A stretch of DNA of 64,000 nt from Pseudomonas sp. Irchel 3H7 (GTDB lineage: Bacteria > Pseudomonadota > Gammaproteobacteria > Pseudomonadales > Pseudomonadaceae): the NCBI RefSeq assembly GCF_900187605.1, contig NZ_FYEA01000006.1, forward strand, positions 124,001-188,000, read 5' to 3'. Of the stretch, positions 1 through 9,839 are shown piece after piece. The notes beneath the pieces were generated by a model. That model worked only from the letters and a program-made list of their open reading frames with translations. It was not told the DNA's origin and did not search any database. Made by a program: the position numbers and the translations under genes. How positions within the stretch are numbered: position 1 is the first letter of the stretch; each line of letters begins with the position of its first letter.

Positions 1-258
1 CATCGCGGCCAGCTCATCGTATTGATGGGGCAGGGCGGTTTCGAGGTTGAACGGAATCACCGCCGGCTGAGGGTGGCCTGCCGCTTCGATTTCGTCATAG
101 ACCTGCGTCAGGTTCGCTTCGGTCTTGCCCAGCAGCAATACGGTGGCGCCGTGGGCAGCGTAGGTTTTCGCCGCAGCCGCGCCAATGCCCCGACCGGCAC
201 CGGTGACCAGAATGACCCGATCCTTGAGTAATTCGGGGCGAGCGGAATAATCAAACAT
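1..258 (-). CDS. yciK: YciK-type short-chain dehydrogenase, N-terminal part (cut by window edge)
   Basis: This is the first 86 codons of a short-chain dehydrogenase/reductase; the rest lies outside the window. Translation from the ATG at 258 begins MFDYSARPELLKDRVILVTG and runs into the Rossmann glycine motif (TGAGRGIG, residues 19-26), so the NAD(P)-binding end is intact. The gene reads away from mupP, 76 bases downstream of it on the same strand. In Pseudomonas the order ubiG-mupP-yciK is conserved, which supports the YciK assignment. The physiological substrate of YciK is not established. A REP palindrome fills the gap to mupP. Confidence 0.85.
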   Translation of the reverse strand, partial: MFDYSARPELLKDRVILVTGAGRGIGAAAAKTYAAHGATVLLLGKTEANLTQVYDEIEAAGHPQPAVIPFNLETALPHQYDELAAM

Positions 259-279
259 AAAAACCTCATCATGGAGTCA

Positions 280-310
280 GATCGTTCCCCACGCTCCGCG
301 TGGGAATGCA
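280..310. repeat. REP-type palindrome (GTTCCCACGCTCTGCGTGG family)
   Basis: A short palindrome in the mupP-yciK gap: ACGCTCCGCGT lies inside a GTTCCCCACGC...GCGTGGGAATGC context. The same sequence family recurs as a long inverted pair between kdpC and kdpD. It is a typical Pseudomonas extragenic palindrome, probably a single REP. Confidence 0.7.
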
Positions 311-334
311 GCCAATGACGCTCTGCGTCAGGTC

Positions 335-1006
335 TCAGCAGCTGCAAAGCGCGCTATCGAGTACCTTGCGCAATTCCGACGGATGATCCACCACCACATC
401 CGCGCCCCAATGACGCGGATTATCGTCCGGGTGGATATAGCCAAACGTCACCGCAGCGGTTTTCGTCCCGGCATCGCGCCCCGATTCGATATCGCGCAGA
501 TCATCGCCTACAAACAGAACCGTCGACGGATCCAGATCAAGCATCTTGCACGCAAGGATCAACGGTTCCGGATCCGGCTTGCTGTTTTTCACGTGATCCG
601 GGCAGATCAGCAGCGCCGAACGCTCGGCCAGTCCCAACTGTTGCATGATCGGCTCGGCAAAGCGCAACGGTTTGTTGGTGACCACGCCCCAGATCAGCTT
701 GGCCTTTTCGATATCAGCTAACAGTTCGCCCATGCCGTCGAACAGTTTGCTGTGCACGGCGCAGCCAACCAGATAGCGCTCAAGGAACTCCAGGCGCAGT
801 TCTTCGAAGCCCGGTGATTCCGGGTCCATCGAAAACGTCACCGCAACCATGGCTTTAGCGCCACCGGAGATCTCGTCGCGGATGTGCTTGTCGTTCATCG
901 GCGGCAAACCACGATCCGCGCGCATTGCCTGGCAGATGGCGATGAAGTCCGGCGCCGTGTCGAGCAGGGTGCCGTCCATGTCGAAGAGAACTGCTCTGAT
1001 GGCCAT
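335..1006 (-). CDS. mupP: N-acetylmuramic acid 6-phosphate phosphatase MupP (HAD family)
   Basis: This is a 223-residue HAD-superfamily hydrolase. It has the nucleophile motif DMDGT at residues 9-13, the Thr of motif II in VVTNKP, a Lys in KNSKPDP and the acidic motif GDDLRD near residue 167. In Pseudomonas, MupP dephosphorylates MurNAc-6-phosphate in the cytoplasm, within the cell-wall recycling route that bypasses de novo UDP-MurNAc synthesis and affects fosfomycin and beta-lactam susceptibility. Its place directly behind ubiG (4-base gap) matches the Pseudomonas arrangement and separates it from generic phosphoglycolate phosphatases (gph), the most likely mis-annotation. Confidence 0.88.
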   Translation of the reverse strand: MAIRAVLFDMDGTLLDTAPDFIAICQAMRADRGLPPMNDKHIRDEISGGAKAMVAVTFSMDPESPGFEELRLEFLERYLVGCAVHSKLFDGMGELLADIEKAKLIWGVVTNKPLRFAEPIMQQLGLAERSALLICPDHVKNSKPDPEPLILACKMLDLDPSTVLFVGDDLRDIESGRDAGTKTAAVTFGYIHPDDNPRHWGADVVVDHPSELRKVLDSALCSC

Positions 1007-1010
1007 CGGC

Positions 1011-1709
1011 TTATTCCTCGCGCAGGGTCTGGATCATGTAGTTGACGTCAACGTCGTTGGCCAGCTTGTAGTGCTTGGTCAGCGGGTTGTAGGTCAAGCC
1101 GATGATGTCCTTGACGGTCAGGCCGGCCATGCGGCTCCACGCGCCGAGCTCGGAAGGGCGGATGAATTTCTTGAAGTCGTGGGTGCCGCGCGGCAGCAGC
1201 TTCATGATGTATTCAGCGCCGATAATGGCGAACAGGTATGCCTTCGGGTTGCGGTTGATGGTCGAGAAGAACACCTGGCCACCCGGTTTGACCATGCGGA
1301 AGCAAGCACGAATGACCGACGATGGATCCGGTACGTGCTCGAGCATTTCCAGGCAGGTCACCACGTCGAACTGCTCAGGCATTTCTTCGGCCAGGGCTTC
1401 GGCGGTGATCTGGCGGTATTCGACGCTGACGCCGGATTCCAGTTGATGCAGTTGCGCGACCGCCAGTGGCGCCTCGCCCATGTCGATACCCATCACGGTG
1501 GCACCGCGTTGCGCCATGGCTTCGCTGAGGATGCCGCCGCCGCAACCGACGTCGAGGACTTTCTTGCCGGCCAGATTGACCCGCTCGTCAATCCAGTTGA
1601 CCCGCAAAGGGTTGATGTCGTGCAGCGGTTTGAATTCGCTTTCGCGGTCCCACCAGCGATGGGCCAGGGCTTCGAATTTGGCGATTTCGGCGTGGTCGAC
1701 GTTGCTCAT
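1011..1709 (-). CDS. ubiG: Ubiquinone O-methyltransferase UbiG
   Basis: A 232-residue class I SAM-dependent methyltransferase. UbiG carries out both O-methylation steps of ubiquinone synthesis on membrane-associated intermediates. The SAM-binding motif VLDVGCGGG lies near residues 51-59, followed by the acidic GIDMG loop and the post-I motif [13 protein letters not shown], all typical of UbiG. I start it at the ATG whose upstream bases read GAGGAATTGAAC, a good Shine-Dalgarno; an in-frame TTG two codons earlier is less likely. It is followed after 4 bases by mupP, so the two are probably co-transcribed. Confidence 0.95.
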   Translation of the reverse strand: MSNVDHAEIAKFEALAHRWWDRESEFKPLHDINPLRVNWIDERVNLAGKKVLDVGCGGGILSEAMAQRGATVMGIDMGEAPLAVAQLHQLESGVSVEYRQITAEALAEEMPEQFDVVTCLEMLEHVPDPSSVIRACFRMVKPGGQVFFSTINRNPKAYLFAIIGAEYIMKLLPRGTHDFKKFIRPSELGAWSRMAGLTVKDIIGLTYNPLTKHYKLANDVDVNYMIQTLREE

Positions 1710-1743
1710 GTTCAATTCCTCTAAAACTTTAAAAGGGCTGTAG

Positions 1744-1763
1744 CCCCGGCGTGGGCGCCGGGG
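1744..1763 (-). terminator. GC-rich hairpin after mtaD
   Basis: A perfect 8-bp stem (CCCCGGCG / CGCCGGGG) with a 4-base TGGG loop sits 3 bases past the mtaD stop and is followed on the minus strand by a short CCCTTTT stretch. It could end mtaD transcription or attenuate read-through into ubiG; the T-tract is weak. Confidence 0.5.
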
Positions 1764-1766
1764 TGT

Positions 1767-3101
1767 TTACGATTCGGTGTGGCCGCTGATGCGCTGGCCC
1801 CAGGTACGGGCGGTGGCGCCCAGTTGCGCTTCGTCCATGCGCGTCAGGCGTCGGTCGTCGAGCAGTTGTTTGCCGGCGACCCACAGGTGTTTCACGCAAT
1901 CGCGGCCGGTGGCGTATATAAGCTGCGATACCGGGTCATACACCGGTTGCTGGGCCAGGCCGGACAGGTCGAAAGCGACGATGTCGGCGGCTTTGCCGAT
2001 TTCCAGCGAGCCAACTTGCGTCTCGATCCCCAGTGCGCGCGCACCATTCAGGGTGGCCATGCGCAGTGCCCGATGAGCGTCCAGCGCCGTGGCCGAGCCG
2101 GCAACGGCTTTGGCCAGCAGGGCGGCAGTGCGGGTTTCGCCGAGCAGATCGAGATCATTATTACTGGCGGCGCCATCGGTGCCGACCGCGACATTCACCC
2201 CAGCCTGCCACAAACGCTCGACCGGGCAGAAACCGCTGGCGAGTTTCAGGTTCGATTCCGGGCAATGAATGACGCTGGTGTTGCTTTCTACCAGCAACGC
2301 CAAGTCGTCATCGCTGATCTGGGTCATGTGCACGGCCTGGAAGCGCGGGCCGAGCAGGCCCAGACGACCGAGGCGAGCGAGCGGGCGTTCGCCACGCTGC
2401 TCCAGCGCTTGTTGGACTTCGAACGCGGTTTCATGCACGTGCATGTGGATCGATGCGTCCAGCTCCTCGGCAATCACGCGGATTTTCTCGAGATTCTCGT
2501 CGCCGACGGTGTACGGTGCATGAGGGCCGAAGGTGATCTTGATGCGTTCGTGATGCTTCAAGTCGCCAAACAATTCGACGCCCTGACGAATGGCTTCATC
2601 GGCACTGCTGGCGCCCGGGATCGGGAAATCAAGGATCGGAATGGCGATCTGCGCGCGAATGCCGCTGTTGTGCACGCGCTCGCTGGCGACTTTTGGAAAG
2701 AAATACATGTCCGAGAAGCAGGTGATGCCGCCCTTGATCTGCTCGGCGATGGCCAGGTCGGTGCCATCACGAACGAAATCTTCATCGACCCACTTGGCCT
2801 CGGCCGGCCAGATATGGTTTTCCAGCCAGGTCATCAGCGGCAGATCATCGGCCAGGCCACGGAACAGCGTCATCGCCGCATGGCCGTGGGCGTTGATCAG
2901 ACCGGGGGCGAGCAGCACGTCCGGCAGTTCGCGGACTTCAGTGGCGTTACACTTCAATGCTTCGGCGCGCGGGCCGATAAACACGATGCGACCGTCGCGG
3001 ATGCCCAGGCCGTGCTCCTTGAGCACAACGCCTGCAGGTTCGACGGGTACCAGCCAGGTCGGCAGCAATAATAAGTCGAGCGCAATGGCAGGTTTCGGCA
3101 T
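1767..3101 (-). CDS. mtaD: 5-methylthioadenosine / S-adenosylhomocysteine deaminase (TRZ/ATZ amidohydrolase)
   Basis: A 444-residue amidohydrolase-superfamily enzyme. It has the metal-binding NAHGHAAMT motif near residue 70, HMHVHE in the middle, the HCPESN segment and the TDGAASNN aspartate motif, all diagnostic of the TRZ/ATZ/MtaD group. The P. aeruginosa counterpart (PA3170) deaminates 5'-methylthioadenosine to methylthioinosine, an alternative to the usual MTA nucleosidase route; methylthioinosine is then phosphorolysed and the ribose phosphate goes to MtnA. Here it is divergent from mtnA, sharing a 108-bp promoter region, which fits that pathway. The start MPKPAIALD was chosen because family homology begins there; the frame stays open for about 200 codons further upstream, but that stretch overlaps mtnA. 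Confidence 0.9.
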   Translation of the reverse strand: MPKPAIALDLLLLPTWLVPVEPAGVVLKEHGLGIRDGRIVFIGPRAEALKCNATEVRELPDVLLAPGLINAHGHAAMTLFRGLADDLPLMTWLENHIWPAEAKWVDEDFVRDGTDLAIAEQIKGGITCFSDMYFFPKVASERVHNSGIRAQIAIPILDFPIPGASSADEAIRQGVELFGDLKHHERIKITFGPHAPYTVGDENLEKIRVIAEELDASIHMHVHETAFEVQQALEQRGERPLARLGRLGLLGPRFQAVHMTQISDDDLALLVESNTSVIHCPESNLKLASGFCPVERLWQAGVNVAVGTDGAASNNDLDLLGETRTAALLAKAVAGSATALDAHRALRMATLNGARALGIETQVGSLEIGKAADIVAFDLSGLAQQPVYDPVSQLIYATGRDCVKHLWVAGKQLLDDRRLTRMDEAQLGATARTWGQRISGHTES

Positions 3102-3170
3102 CGAGGGTCGGTTCCAGTGCTTTTGTAAAGGATGGCGAAGTATACCCGAGCGTCTTCGCGGGGGGATCGC

Positions 3171-3176
3171 TATAAT
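3171..3176 (+). promoter_or_regulatory. Candidate -10 box for mtnA in the divergent mtaD/mtnA region
   Basis: A perfect TATAAT lies 34 bases upstream of the mtnA start. I find no good -35 match at 16-18 bp. On the other strand TATACT (3138-3143) could serve mtaD. The whole divergent region is only 108 bp. Confidence 0.4.
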
Positions 3177-3209
3177 CGGCGGCTTTTGTTCATGAGTGCG
3201 GGGTGTAGG

Positions 3210-4286
3210 ATGCGCGATCGACTGTTGGCTGCGGAAAAAGTGAAGGCCATCGATTGGCGTGACGGCGCGCTGCACCTGCTGGATCAGCGTATTTTGCCGT
3301 TCGAAGAAACCTGGATTGCCTACACCAGCGCCGCCGGCGTGGCCGAGGCGATTCGCTCGATGGTGGTACGTGGCGCGCCGGCCATTGGCATCAGTGCCGC
3401 GTATGGCATCGTCCTCGCGGCCCGTGCGCGGATCGCCGAAGGTGGCGATTGGTACGTGGCGCTGGAAGAGGACTTTGCCTTGCTGGCCGATTCCCGTCCG
3501 ACAGCGGTTAACCTGTTTTGGGCCTTGGGTCGCATGCACGATCGCCTTGATCGCTTGAAAGAGAACGCCGATCCGCTGGCCGCGCTGGAAGCCGAAGCCA
3601 TCGCCATTCACGAAAGCGACCGCGAAGCCAACCTGACCATGGCCCAGTTGGGCGTTGATCTGATCCGCAAGCATCAGGGCAATGCCCAGGCGATTCTGAC
3701 TCATTGCAATACTGGCGCGCTGGCCACCGGTGGTTTCGGTACGGCGTTAGGGGTGATTCGTGCAGCCTTCATTGAAGGCATGGTCGAGCGCGTCTATGCG
3801 GACGAGACCCGCCCATGGTTGCAAGGCTCGCGTTTGACTGCGTGGGAACTGGCCAACGAAGGCATCCCGGTTACGTTGAATGCCGACTCCGCCGCTGCAC
3901 ACATCATGAAAACCAAGGGCGTGACCTGGGTGATCGTCGGTGCTGACCGAATCACCGCCAATGGTGATGTGGCGAACAAGATCGGCACCTATCAACTGGC
4001 GGTCAACGCCATGCACCACGGTGTGCGCTTCATGGTCGTGGCACCGAGTTCCACCATCGACATGAATCTGGCCAGCGGTGACGACATTCCGATCGAGGAG
4101 CGTGACGGCGCCGAGTTGCTGGAAGTCGGTGGCAAGCGTGTCGGTGCGGACGTTGAAGCGTTCAATCCGGTGTTTGACGTGACGCCGGCGGATCTCATCG
4201 ACGCGATCGTCACCGAAAAAGGCATCGTCGAACGCCCGGACACCGCGAAAATGGCCCAGTTGATGTGCCGCAAACGCCTGCATTAA
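3210..4286 (+). CDS. mtnA: S-methyl-5-thioribose-1-phosphate isomerase MtnA
   Basis: A 358-residue aldose-ketose isomerase of the eIF2B-alpha/MtnA family, converting methylthioribose-1-phosphate to methylthioribulose-1-phosphate in the methionine salvage pathway. Family signatures visible are [15 protein letters not shown] (near residues 50-64), [14 protein letters not shown] with the catalytic Cys, the [16 protein letters not shown] block and [17 protein letters not shown] with the catalytic Asp. The ATG at 3210 gives the usual family length (358 residues in P. aeruginosa) and directly follows a G-rich ribosome-binding stretch; an in-frame ATG at 3192 is possible. It lies divergent to mtaD, which feeds the same salvage route. 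A REPIN follows its stop. Confidence 0.95.
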   Translation: MRDRLLAAEKVKAIDWRDGALHLLDQRILPFEETWIAYTSAAGVAEAIRSMVVRGAPAIGISAAYGIVLAARARIAEGGDWYVALEEDFALLADSRPTAVNLFWALGRMHDRLDRLKENADPLAALEAEAIAIHESDREANLTMAQLGVDLIRKHQGNAQAILTHCNTGALATGGFGTALGVIRAAFIEGMVERVYADETRPWLQGSRLTAWELANEGIPVTLNADSAAAHIMKTKGVTWVIVGADRITANGDVANKIGTYQLAVNAMHHGVRFMVVAPSSTIDMNLASGDDIPIEERDGAELLEVGGKRVGADVEAFNPVFDVTPADLIDAIVTEKGIVERPDTAKMAQLMCRKRLH

Positions 4287-4301
4287 TGCGGTGATACTCA
4301 A

Positions 4302-4387
4302 TGTAGGAGCTGCCGAAGGCTGCGATCTTTTGATCTTGCTTTTTGGAGGGCAGGATCAAAAGATCGCAGCCTTCGGCAGCTCCTACA
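4302..4387. repeat. REPIN: inverted pair of TGTAGGAGCTGCCGAAGGCT REP units
   Basis: Two 34-base arms, 4302-4335 and 4354-4387, are exact inverted copies that start TGTAGGAGCTGCCGAAGGCT and end GATC, around an 18-base spacer. The transcript would form a long hairpin just after mtnA. The same family recurs near 7.56, 56.85, 58.34 and 59.99 kb, always between genes. Confidence 0.9.
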
Positions 4388-4720
4388 GGTGTTTGTACCC
4401 CTAAATGTCAATAAACATCCGCAAATCAGCCCTCAAATCTGCATTCAAAGAAGCTCTGAGCTTCTCTCGTCCCCGTTAAGCCTGTCACCGGTCAACTAAC
4501 TATGCTCCATGCGCATCTGGGGGATAGGTGCGTGGCGGCCTTTGTGATAACATCCGGCGTTTTCCGAGGCAGCTCCACGGAGCTGTCTTTACTGCGCAAA
4601 TCCGCGATCCAATGTTGATTTGTCGTAAGTCGGCGCATGGCACTCGGCCTGCCCCGGCGAGCTTCGTTGCTCCCACATGGATATGACGAAGTTTCACCAG
4701 AAAAAGGAATCAGGCTTCTC
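4388..4720. other. Intergenic region upstream of gyrA
   Basis: This 333-base stretch has no convincing gene. It presumably contains the gyrA promoter and leader, but I cannot pick a -35/-10 pair with confidence. A small hairpin (CAGCTC-CACG-GAGCTG, 4570-4585, followed by TCTTT) could be an attenuator-like element or chance. The gyrA frame stays open upstream for 84 bases without a good ribosome-binding site. Confidence 0.4.
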
Positions 4721-7495
4721 ATGGGCGAACTGGCCAAAGAAATCCTCCCGGTCAATATCGAAGACGAGCTGAAACAGTCCTACCTCGACTACGCGATGAG
4801 CGTAATCGTCGGCCGTGCACTGCCGGATGCGCGCGATGGCCTCAAGCCCGTGCACCGTCGCGTACTGTTCGCGATGAGCGAGCTGGGCAACGACTTCAAC
4901 AAGCCGTACAAGAAATCTGCCCGTGTTGTCGGCGACGTGATCGGTAAGTATCACCCGCACGGTGACACTGCCGTGTACGACACCATCGTTCGTATGGCTC
5001 AGCCTTTCTCCCTGCGCTACCTGCTGGTAGACGGTCAGGGCAACTTCGGTTCGGTCGACGGCGACAACGCTGCGGCGATGCGATACACCGAAGTGCGCAT
5101 GACCAAGCTGGCGCACGAGCTGCTGGCTGACCTGCACAAAGAAACCGTGGACTGGGTGCCGAACTACGACGGCACCGAAATGATCCCGGCGGTCATGCCG
5201 ACCCGTATCCCCAACCTGCTGGTCAACGGCTCCAGCGGTATCGCCGTGGGCATGGCGACCAACATTCCGCCACACAACCTCGGTGAAGTCATCGACGGTT
5301 GCCTGGCACTCATCGACAACCCTGAGCTGACCGTCGACGAGTTGATGCAGTACATCCCCGGTCCGGACTTCCCGACCGCCGCGATCATCAATGGTCGCGC
5401 CGGCATCATCGAAGCCTACCGCACCGGTCGCGGGCGCATTTATATGCGCGCCCGCTCGATCATCGAAGACATCGACAAGGTCGGTGGCCGTCAGCAGATC
5501 GTCATCACCGAACTCCCTTACCAGCTGAACAAGGCGCGTCTGATCGAGAAGATCGCCGAGCTGGTCAAAGAGAAGAAGCTGGAAGGCATCACTGAACTGC
5601 GCGACGAGTCCGACAAGGACGGTATGCGCGTCGTGATCGAACTGCGTCGCGGCGAAGTGCCTGAGGTGATCCTCAACAACCTCTACGCCCAGACCCAGCT
5701 GCAATCGGTATTCGGCATCAACATCGTTGCGCTGATCGATGGTCGTCCACGCATCCTGAACCTCAAGGATCTGCTGGAAGCCTTCGTCCGTCACCGTCGC
5801 GAAGTCGTTACCCGCCGTACCGTGTTCGAACTGCGCAAGGCGCGCGAGCGTGGTCATATCCTCGAAGGTCAGGCCGTTGCCCTGTCGAACATCGACCCGG
5901 TTATCGCGCTGATCAAGGCTTCGCCGACGCCGTCGGAAGCAAAAGAAGCCCTGGTCAGCACGCCGTGGGAATCCTCGGCAGTGGTGGCGATGGTGGAACG
6001 TGCCGGTGCCGATTCGTGCCGTCCGGAAAACCTCGATCCGCAATACGGTCTGCGCGAAGGCAAGTACTTCCTGTCGCCAGAACAGGCGCAAGCCATTCTG
6101 GAACTGCGTCTGCACCGTCTGACCGGTCTGGAACACGAAAAACTGCTGGCCGAGTATCAAGAGATTCTTAACCAGATCGGCGAGCTGATCCGCATCCTCA
6201 ACAGCGCCGTGCGCCTGATGGAAGTGATCCGCGAAGAGCTGGAAGTGATCCGCGCCGAATACGGCGACCAGCGTCGCACCGAAATTCTCGATGCCCGTCT
6301 TGATCTGACCCTGGGTGACATGATCCCGGAAGAAGAACGCGTCGTGACCATCTCCCACGGTGGCTACGCCAAGACCCAGCCGCTGGCTGCGTATCAGGCT
6401 CAGCGTCGTGGCGGTAAAGGCAAATCGGCCACCGGCGTCAAGGATGAGGACTACATCGCTCACCTGCTGGTTGCCAACAGTCACACCACGCTGCTGCTGT
6501 TTTCCAGCAAGGGCAAGGTGTACTGGCTCAAGACCTACGAGATTCCGGAAGCGTCCCGCGCCGCCCGTGGTCGTCCGCTGGTCAACCTTCTGCCATTGAG
6601 CGAAGGCGAGTACATCACCACCATGCTGCCGGTCGATCTCGAAGCCATGAAGCGTCAGGCTGATGAAGAAGAAGCCGAAGGCGTCGAGGCTGATGTAGAA
6701 GAGATCGAAAACAGCAACGAAACCGATGAAGAGCGTCGCGCTCGCATCAAGGCTGCCGATCGCAAGAAAGCGCCGTTCATCTTCATGTCGACTGCCAACG
6801 GTACCGTGAAGAAGACTCCGCTGGTGGCCTTCAGCCGTCAGCGCAGCGTTGGTCTGATCGCGCTGGAACTGGACGAAGGCGACATCCTGATCTCCGCAGC
6901 CATCACCGATGGCGAGCAGGAAATCATGCTGTTCTCCGACGGCGGCAAAGTGACGCGCTTCAAGGAATCCGAAGTTCGCGCCATGGGCCGTACCGCCCGC
7001 GGTGTGCGTGGCATGCGTCTGCCGGAAGGGCAGAAGCTGATCTCCATGTTGATTCCGGAAGAGGGCAGCGAAATCCTCACCGCCTCCGAGCGCGGCTACG
7101 GCAAGCGCACGGCGATCACCGAGTTCCCTGAATACAAACGTGGCGGTCAGGGCGTTATCGCGATGGTCAGCAACGAGCGTAACGGCCGTCTGGTCGGCGC
7201 AGTTCAGGTGCAGGACGGTGAAGAAATCATGCTGATCTCCGATCAGGGCACCCTGGTGCGTACCCGTGTCGACGAAGTGTCGAGCCTGGGTCGTAACACT
7301 CAAGGTGTAACGCTGATCAAGCTGGCCAAGGATGAAACCCTGGTCGGGCTGGAGCGGGTTCAGGAGCCTTCGGAAGTTGAGGGTGAAGAGCTTGAGGGTG
7401 AAGAGGGCGAGGAATTCGAAGGCACTGTCGTAAACGACGATGCCGGTGAAGACCAGCAACTCGACGCCGCAGCAGACGAAGAACCGCAAGAATAA
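4721..7495 (+). CDS. gyrA: DNA gyrase subunit A
   Basis: A 924-residue type IIA topoisomerase subunit that breaks and rejoins DNA in the A2B2 gyrase and introduces negative supercoils. The N-terminal breakage-reunion domain holds the active-site Tyr122 (RYTEVRM) and the quinolone-resistance region [11 protein letters not shown], with Thr83 and Asp87, the wild-type state in Pseudomonas, so no target-site quinolone resistance is visible there. The GyrA box QRRGGKG near residue 560 starts the C-terminal DNA-wrapping beta-pinwheel. The protein ends in a long acidic tail. The ATG lies downstream of an AAAAAGGA ribosome-binding site. A terminator follows the stop. Confidence 0.98.
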   Translation: MGELAKEILPVNIEDELKQSYLDYAMSVIVGRALPDARDGLKPVHRRVLFAMSELGNDFNKPYKKSARVVGDVIGKYHPHGDTAVYDTIVRMAQPFSLRYLLVDGQGNFGSVDGDNAAAMRYTEVRMTKLAHELLADLHKETVDWVPNYDGTEMIPAVMPTRIPNLLVNGSSGIAVGMATNIPPHNLGEVIDGCLALIDNPELTVDELMQYIPGPDFPTAAIINGRAGIIEAYRTGRGRIYMRARSIIEDIDKVGGRQQIVITELPYQLNKARLIEKIAELVKEKKLEGITELRDESDKDGMRVVIELRRGEVPEVILNNLYAQTQLQSVFGINIVALIDGRPRILNLKDLLEAFVRHRREVVTRRTVFELRKARERGHILEGQAVALSNIDPVIALIKASPTPSEAKEALVSTPWESSAVVAMVERAGADSCRPENLDPQYGLREGKYFLSPEQAQAILELRLHRLTGLEHEKLLAEYQEILNQIGELIRILNSAVRLMEVIREELEVIRAEYGDQRRTEILDARLDLTLGDMIPEEERVVTISHGGYAKTQPLAAYQAQRRGGKGKSATGVKDEDYIAHLLVANSHTTLLLFSSKGKVYWLKTYEIPEASRAARGRPLVNLLPLSEGEYITTMLPVDLEAMKRQADEEEAEGVEADVEEIENSNETDEERRARIKAADRKKAPFIFMSTANGTVKKTPLVAFSRQRSVGLIALELDEGDILISAAITDGEQEIMLFSDGGKVTRFKESEVRAMGRTARGVRGMRLPEGQKLISMLIPEEGSEILTASERGYGKRTAITEFPEYKRGGQGVIAMVSNERNGRLVGAVQVQDGEEIMLISDQGTLVRTRVDEVSSLGRNTQGVTLIKLAKDETLVGLERVQEPSEVEGEELEGEEGEEFEGTVVNDDAGEDQQLDAAADEEPQE

Positions 7496-7506
7496 GCGGA
7501 CAAACG

Positions 7507-7540
7507 AGGGGGCGGATGAGAATTCGCCCCCTTGTTATTT
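7507..7540 (+). terminator. Intrinsic terminator of gyrA
   Basis: An 8-bp stem AGGGGGCG / CGCCCCCT with a 10-base loop is followed by TGTTATTT, 11 bases after the gyrA stop. Confidence 0.8.
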
Positions 7541-7559
7541 GTCCGGTATGAATTTCCCC

Positions 7560-7586
7560 TGTAGGAGTTGCCGAAGGCTGCTACAG
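7560..7586 (+). repeat. Solitary, degenerate REP unit
   Basis: TGTAGGAGTTGCCGAAGGCT followed by GCTACAG is a single, slightly diverged copy of the REP unit found after mtnA, without its inverted partner. It lies between the gyrA terminator and serC. Confidence 0.7.
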
Positions 7587-7646
7587 AGGTAGACCTATCA
7601 GATTTACAGATTTTTTGTGTATCACCAAGTCAGAGCGAGATTGGAT

Positions 7647-8732
7647 GTGAGCAAGCGAGCCTATAACTTCTGCGCCGGTCCTGCGGCGCTTCCTGAAGCT
7701 GTCCTGCAGCGCGCCCAGGGTGAACTCCTTGATTGGCATGGCAAGGGTCTGTCGGTCATGGAAATGAGCCATCGCAGCGATGAGTTCGTGTCCATCGCCA
7801 CCCAGGCCGAGCAGGATTTGCGTGACCTGCTGAATATCCCGTCGAACTATAAAGTGCTGTTTCTGCAAGGTGGCGCCAGCCAGCAATTCGCGCAGATCCC
7901 ACTGAACCTGCTGCCTGAAGGCGGTTCTGCCGACTATATCGACACCGGTATCTGGTCGCAGAAAGCCATTGAAGAAGCTTCGCGCTACGGCCACGTCAAT
8001 GTTGCCGCCACCGCCAAGCCATACGACTATTTCGCTATCCCGGGCCAGAACGAGTGGAAGCTGTCGAAAGACGCCGCTTATGTTCACTACGCGCCGAACG
8101 AAACCATCGGTGGTCTGGAATTCCAGTGGATTCCTGAAGTCGGTGATGTACCGTTGGTAGCCGACATGTCTTCGGACATCCTCTCGCGCCCGGTCGATAT
8201 CTCGCGTTTCGGCATGATCTACGCCGGCGCACAGAAAAACATCGGCCCGAGCGGTATCGTGGTCAACATCATCCGCGAAGACCTGCTCGGCAAGGCGCGC
8301 GCGCTGTGCCCGACCATGCTCGACTACAAAGTCGCAGCGGATAACGGCTCGATGTACAACACCCCGCCGACCCTGGCCTGGTACCTGTCCGGCCTGGTGT
8401 TCCAGTGGCTGAAAGAGCAGGGCGGTGTCGAAGCGATCGCCAAGCTCAACGACGTCAAACAGCGCACGCTGTACGACTTCATCGACGCCAGCGGCCTCTA
8501 CAGCAACCCGATCAACAAGTCGGATCGCTCGTGGATGAACGTGCCGTTCCGTCTGGCCGATGATCGTCTGGACAAGCCGTTCCTCGTCGGTGCCGAAGAG
8601 CGCGGCTTGCTCAATCTGAAGGGCCACCGCTCCGTGGGCGGCATGCGCGCCTCCATCTACAACGCCGTCGACATCACCGCGGTTAATGCGCTGGTGGCGT
8701 ACATGGCTGAATTCGAGAAGGAACACGGCTGA
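7647..8732 (+). CDS. serC: Phosphoserine aminotransferase SerC
   Basis: A 361-residue class V PLP aminotransferase that converts 3-phosphohydroxypyruvate and glutamate to phosphoserine, and also acts in pyridoxal phosphate synthesis. The PLP lysine is K197 in YAGAQKNIGPSG; the N-terminal NFCAGPAALP and the HRSVGGMRASIYNA C-terminal block are typical. The start is a GTG chosen because homology begins MSKRAYNF and the length then matches the family; in-frame ATG codons upstream would add an unsupported extension. Its TGA overlaps the pheA ATG by one base, so the two are translationally coupled at the head of the serC-pheA-hisC-tyrA/aroA-cmk operon. Confidence 0.96.
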   Translation: MSKRAYNFCAGPAALPEAVLQRAQGELLDWHGKGLSVMEMSHRSDEFVSIATQAEQDLRDLLNIPSNYKVLFLQGGASQQFAQIPLNLLPEGGSADYIDTGIWSQKAIEEASRYGHVNVAATAKPYDYFAIPGQNEWKLSKDAAYVHYAPNETIGGLEFQWIPEVGDVPLVADMSSDILSRPVDISRFGMIYAGAQKNIGPSGIVVNIIREDLLGKARALCPTMLDYKVAADNGSMYNTPPTLAWYLSGLVFQWLKEQGGVEAIAKLNDVKQRTLYDFIDASGLYSNPINKSDRSWMNVPFRLADDRLDKPFLVGAEERGLLNLKGHRSVGGMRASIYNAVDITAVNALVAYMAEFEKEHG

Positions 8733-9826
8733 TGTCCGAGCAAGAACTCAAGGCACTGCGCGTTCGCATTGACGCTCTGGACACCAAAGTCATGGAGCTG
8801 ATCAGTGAGCGTGCGCGTTGCGCCCAGGAAGTCGCGCGAGTAAAGATGGCCTCGCTGGCCGAAGGCGAAGTGCCGGTGTTCTATCGTCCTGAGCGCGAAG
8901 CTCAGGTGCTCAAGCGGGTGATGGAGCGCAATCAGGGGCCGCTGGGCAACGAAGAGATGGCGCGGTTGTTCCGTGAAATCATGTCGTCGTGCCTGGCGCT
9001 GGAGCAGCCACTGAAAGTGGCTTATCTCGGTCCTGAAGGCACCTTCACCCAAGCCGCAGCGATGAAACACTTCGGTCACGCGGTGATCAGCAAGCCGATG
9101 GCGGCGATCGACGAAGTGTTTCGTGAGGTGGCGGCCGGTGCGGTGAATTTTGGCGTGGTGCCGGTGGAAAACTCCACCGAAGGCGCGGTCAACCACACGC
9201 TGGACAGCTTCCTCGAACACGACATGGTCATCTGTGGCGAAGTCGAGCTGCGCATTCACCATCACCTGTTGGTCGGTGAAAATACCAAGACCGACAGCAT
9301 CAGCCGCATCTATTCCCACGCGCAATCGCTGGCCCAGTGCCGCAAGTGGCTGGACGCGCATTACCCGAATGTCGAGCGCGTGGCGGTGTCGAGCAACGCC
9401 GAAGCGGCCAAGCGGGTTAAAGGCGAGTGGAATTCGGCGGCGATTGCCGGCGACATGGCGGCAGGGCTGTATGGCCTGACGCGTCTGGCCGAGAAGATCG
9501 AAGACCGTCCCGACAACTCGACGCGCTTCCTGATGATCGGTAACCAGGAAGTGCCGCCGACCGGCGACGACAAGACTTCGATCATCGTGTCGATGAGCAA
9601 CAAGCCCGGCGCGCTCCATGAGTTGCTGGTGCCGTTCCACGACAACGGGATCGACCTGACCCGTATCGAAACCCGTCCGTCGCGCAGTGGCAAATGGACC
9701 TACGTGTTCTTCATCGACTTCGTCGGCCATCACCGTGATCCGTTGATCAAAGGTGTATTGGAAAAGATCAGTCAGGAAGCAGTAGCACTCAAAGTGCTGG
9801 GTTCCTACCCGAAAGCAGTTCTCTAA
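8732..9826 (+). CDS. pheA: P-protein: chorismate mutase / prephenate dehydratase
   Basis: A 364-residue bifunctional enzyme committing chorismate to phenylalanine. Domains in order: AroQ-type chorismate mutase (about residues 1-90, IDALDTKVMELISERARCA), prephenate dehydratase (about 97-275, starting VAYLGPEGTFTQAA and including the VVPVENSTEGAV motif and the catalytic Thr in STRFLMIG), and a C-terminal ACT domain (about 285-360, GALHELLVPFHDNGIDLTRIE followed by TRPSR) that binds phenylalanine for feedback inhibition. It begins inside the serC stop and is followed after 13 bases by hisC. Confidence 0.97.
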   Translation: MSEQELKALRVRIDALDTKVMELISERARCAQEVARVKMASLAEGEVPVFYRPEREAQVLKRVMERNQGPLGNEEMARLFREIMSSCLALEQPLKVAYLGPEGTFTQAAAMKHFGHAVISKPMAAIDEVFREVAAGAVNFGVVPVENSTEGAVNHTLDSFLEHDMVICGEVELRIHHHLLVGENTKTDSISRIYSHAQSLAQCRKWLDAHYPNVERVAVSSNAEAAKRVKGEWNSAAIAGDMAAGLYGLTRLAEKIEDRPDNSTRFLMIGNQEVPPTGDDKTSIIVSMSNKPGALHELLVPFHDNGIDLTRIETRPSRSGKWTYVFFIDFVGHHRDPLIKGVLEKISQEAVALKVLGSYPKAVL

Positions 9827-9839
9827 GGGGCGGTAGCAA

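Noticed and set aside
3102..3704. A 201-codon upstream extension of mtaD
   Set aside because: It overlaps mtnA on the other strand and family homology begins at MPKPAIALD.
4791..5110. Quinolone-resistance mutation in gyrA (Thr at position 83)
   Set aside because: Thr83 is the normal Pseudomonas residue and Asp87 is unchanged.
4694..7489. A 931-codon open frame on the minus strand inside gyrA
   Set aside because: It mirrors gyrA codons; the protein has low-complexity composition and no domain, while gyrA is beyond doubt.
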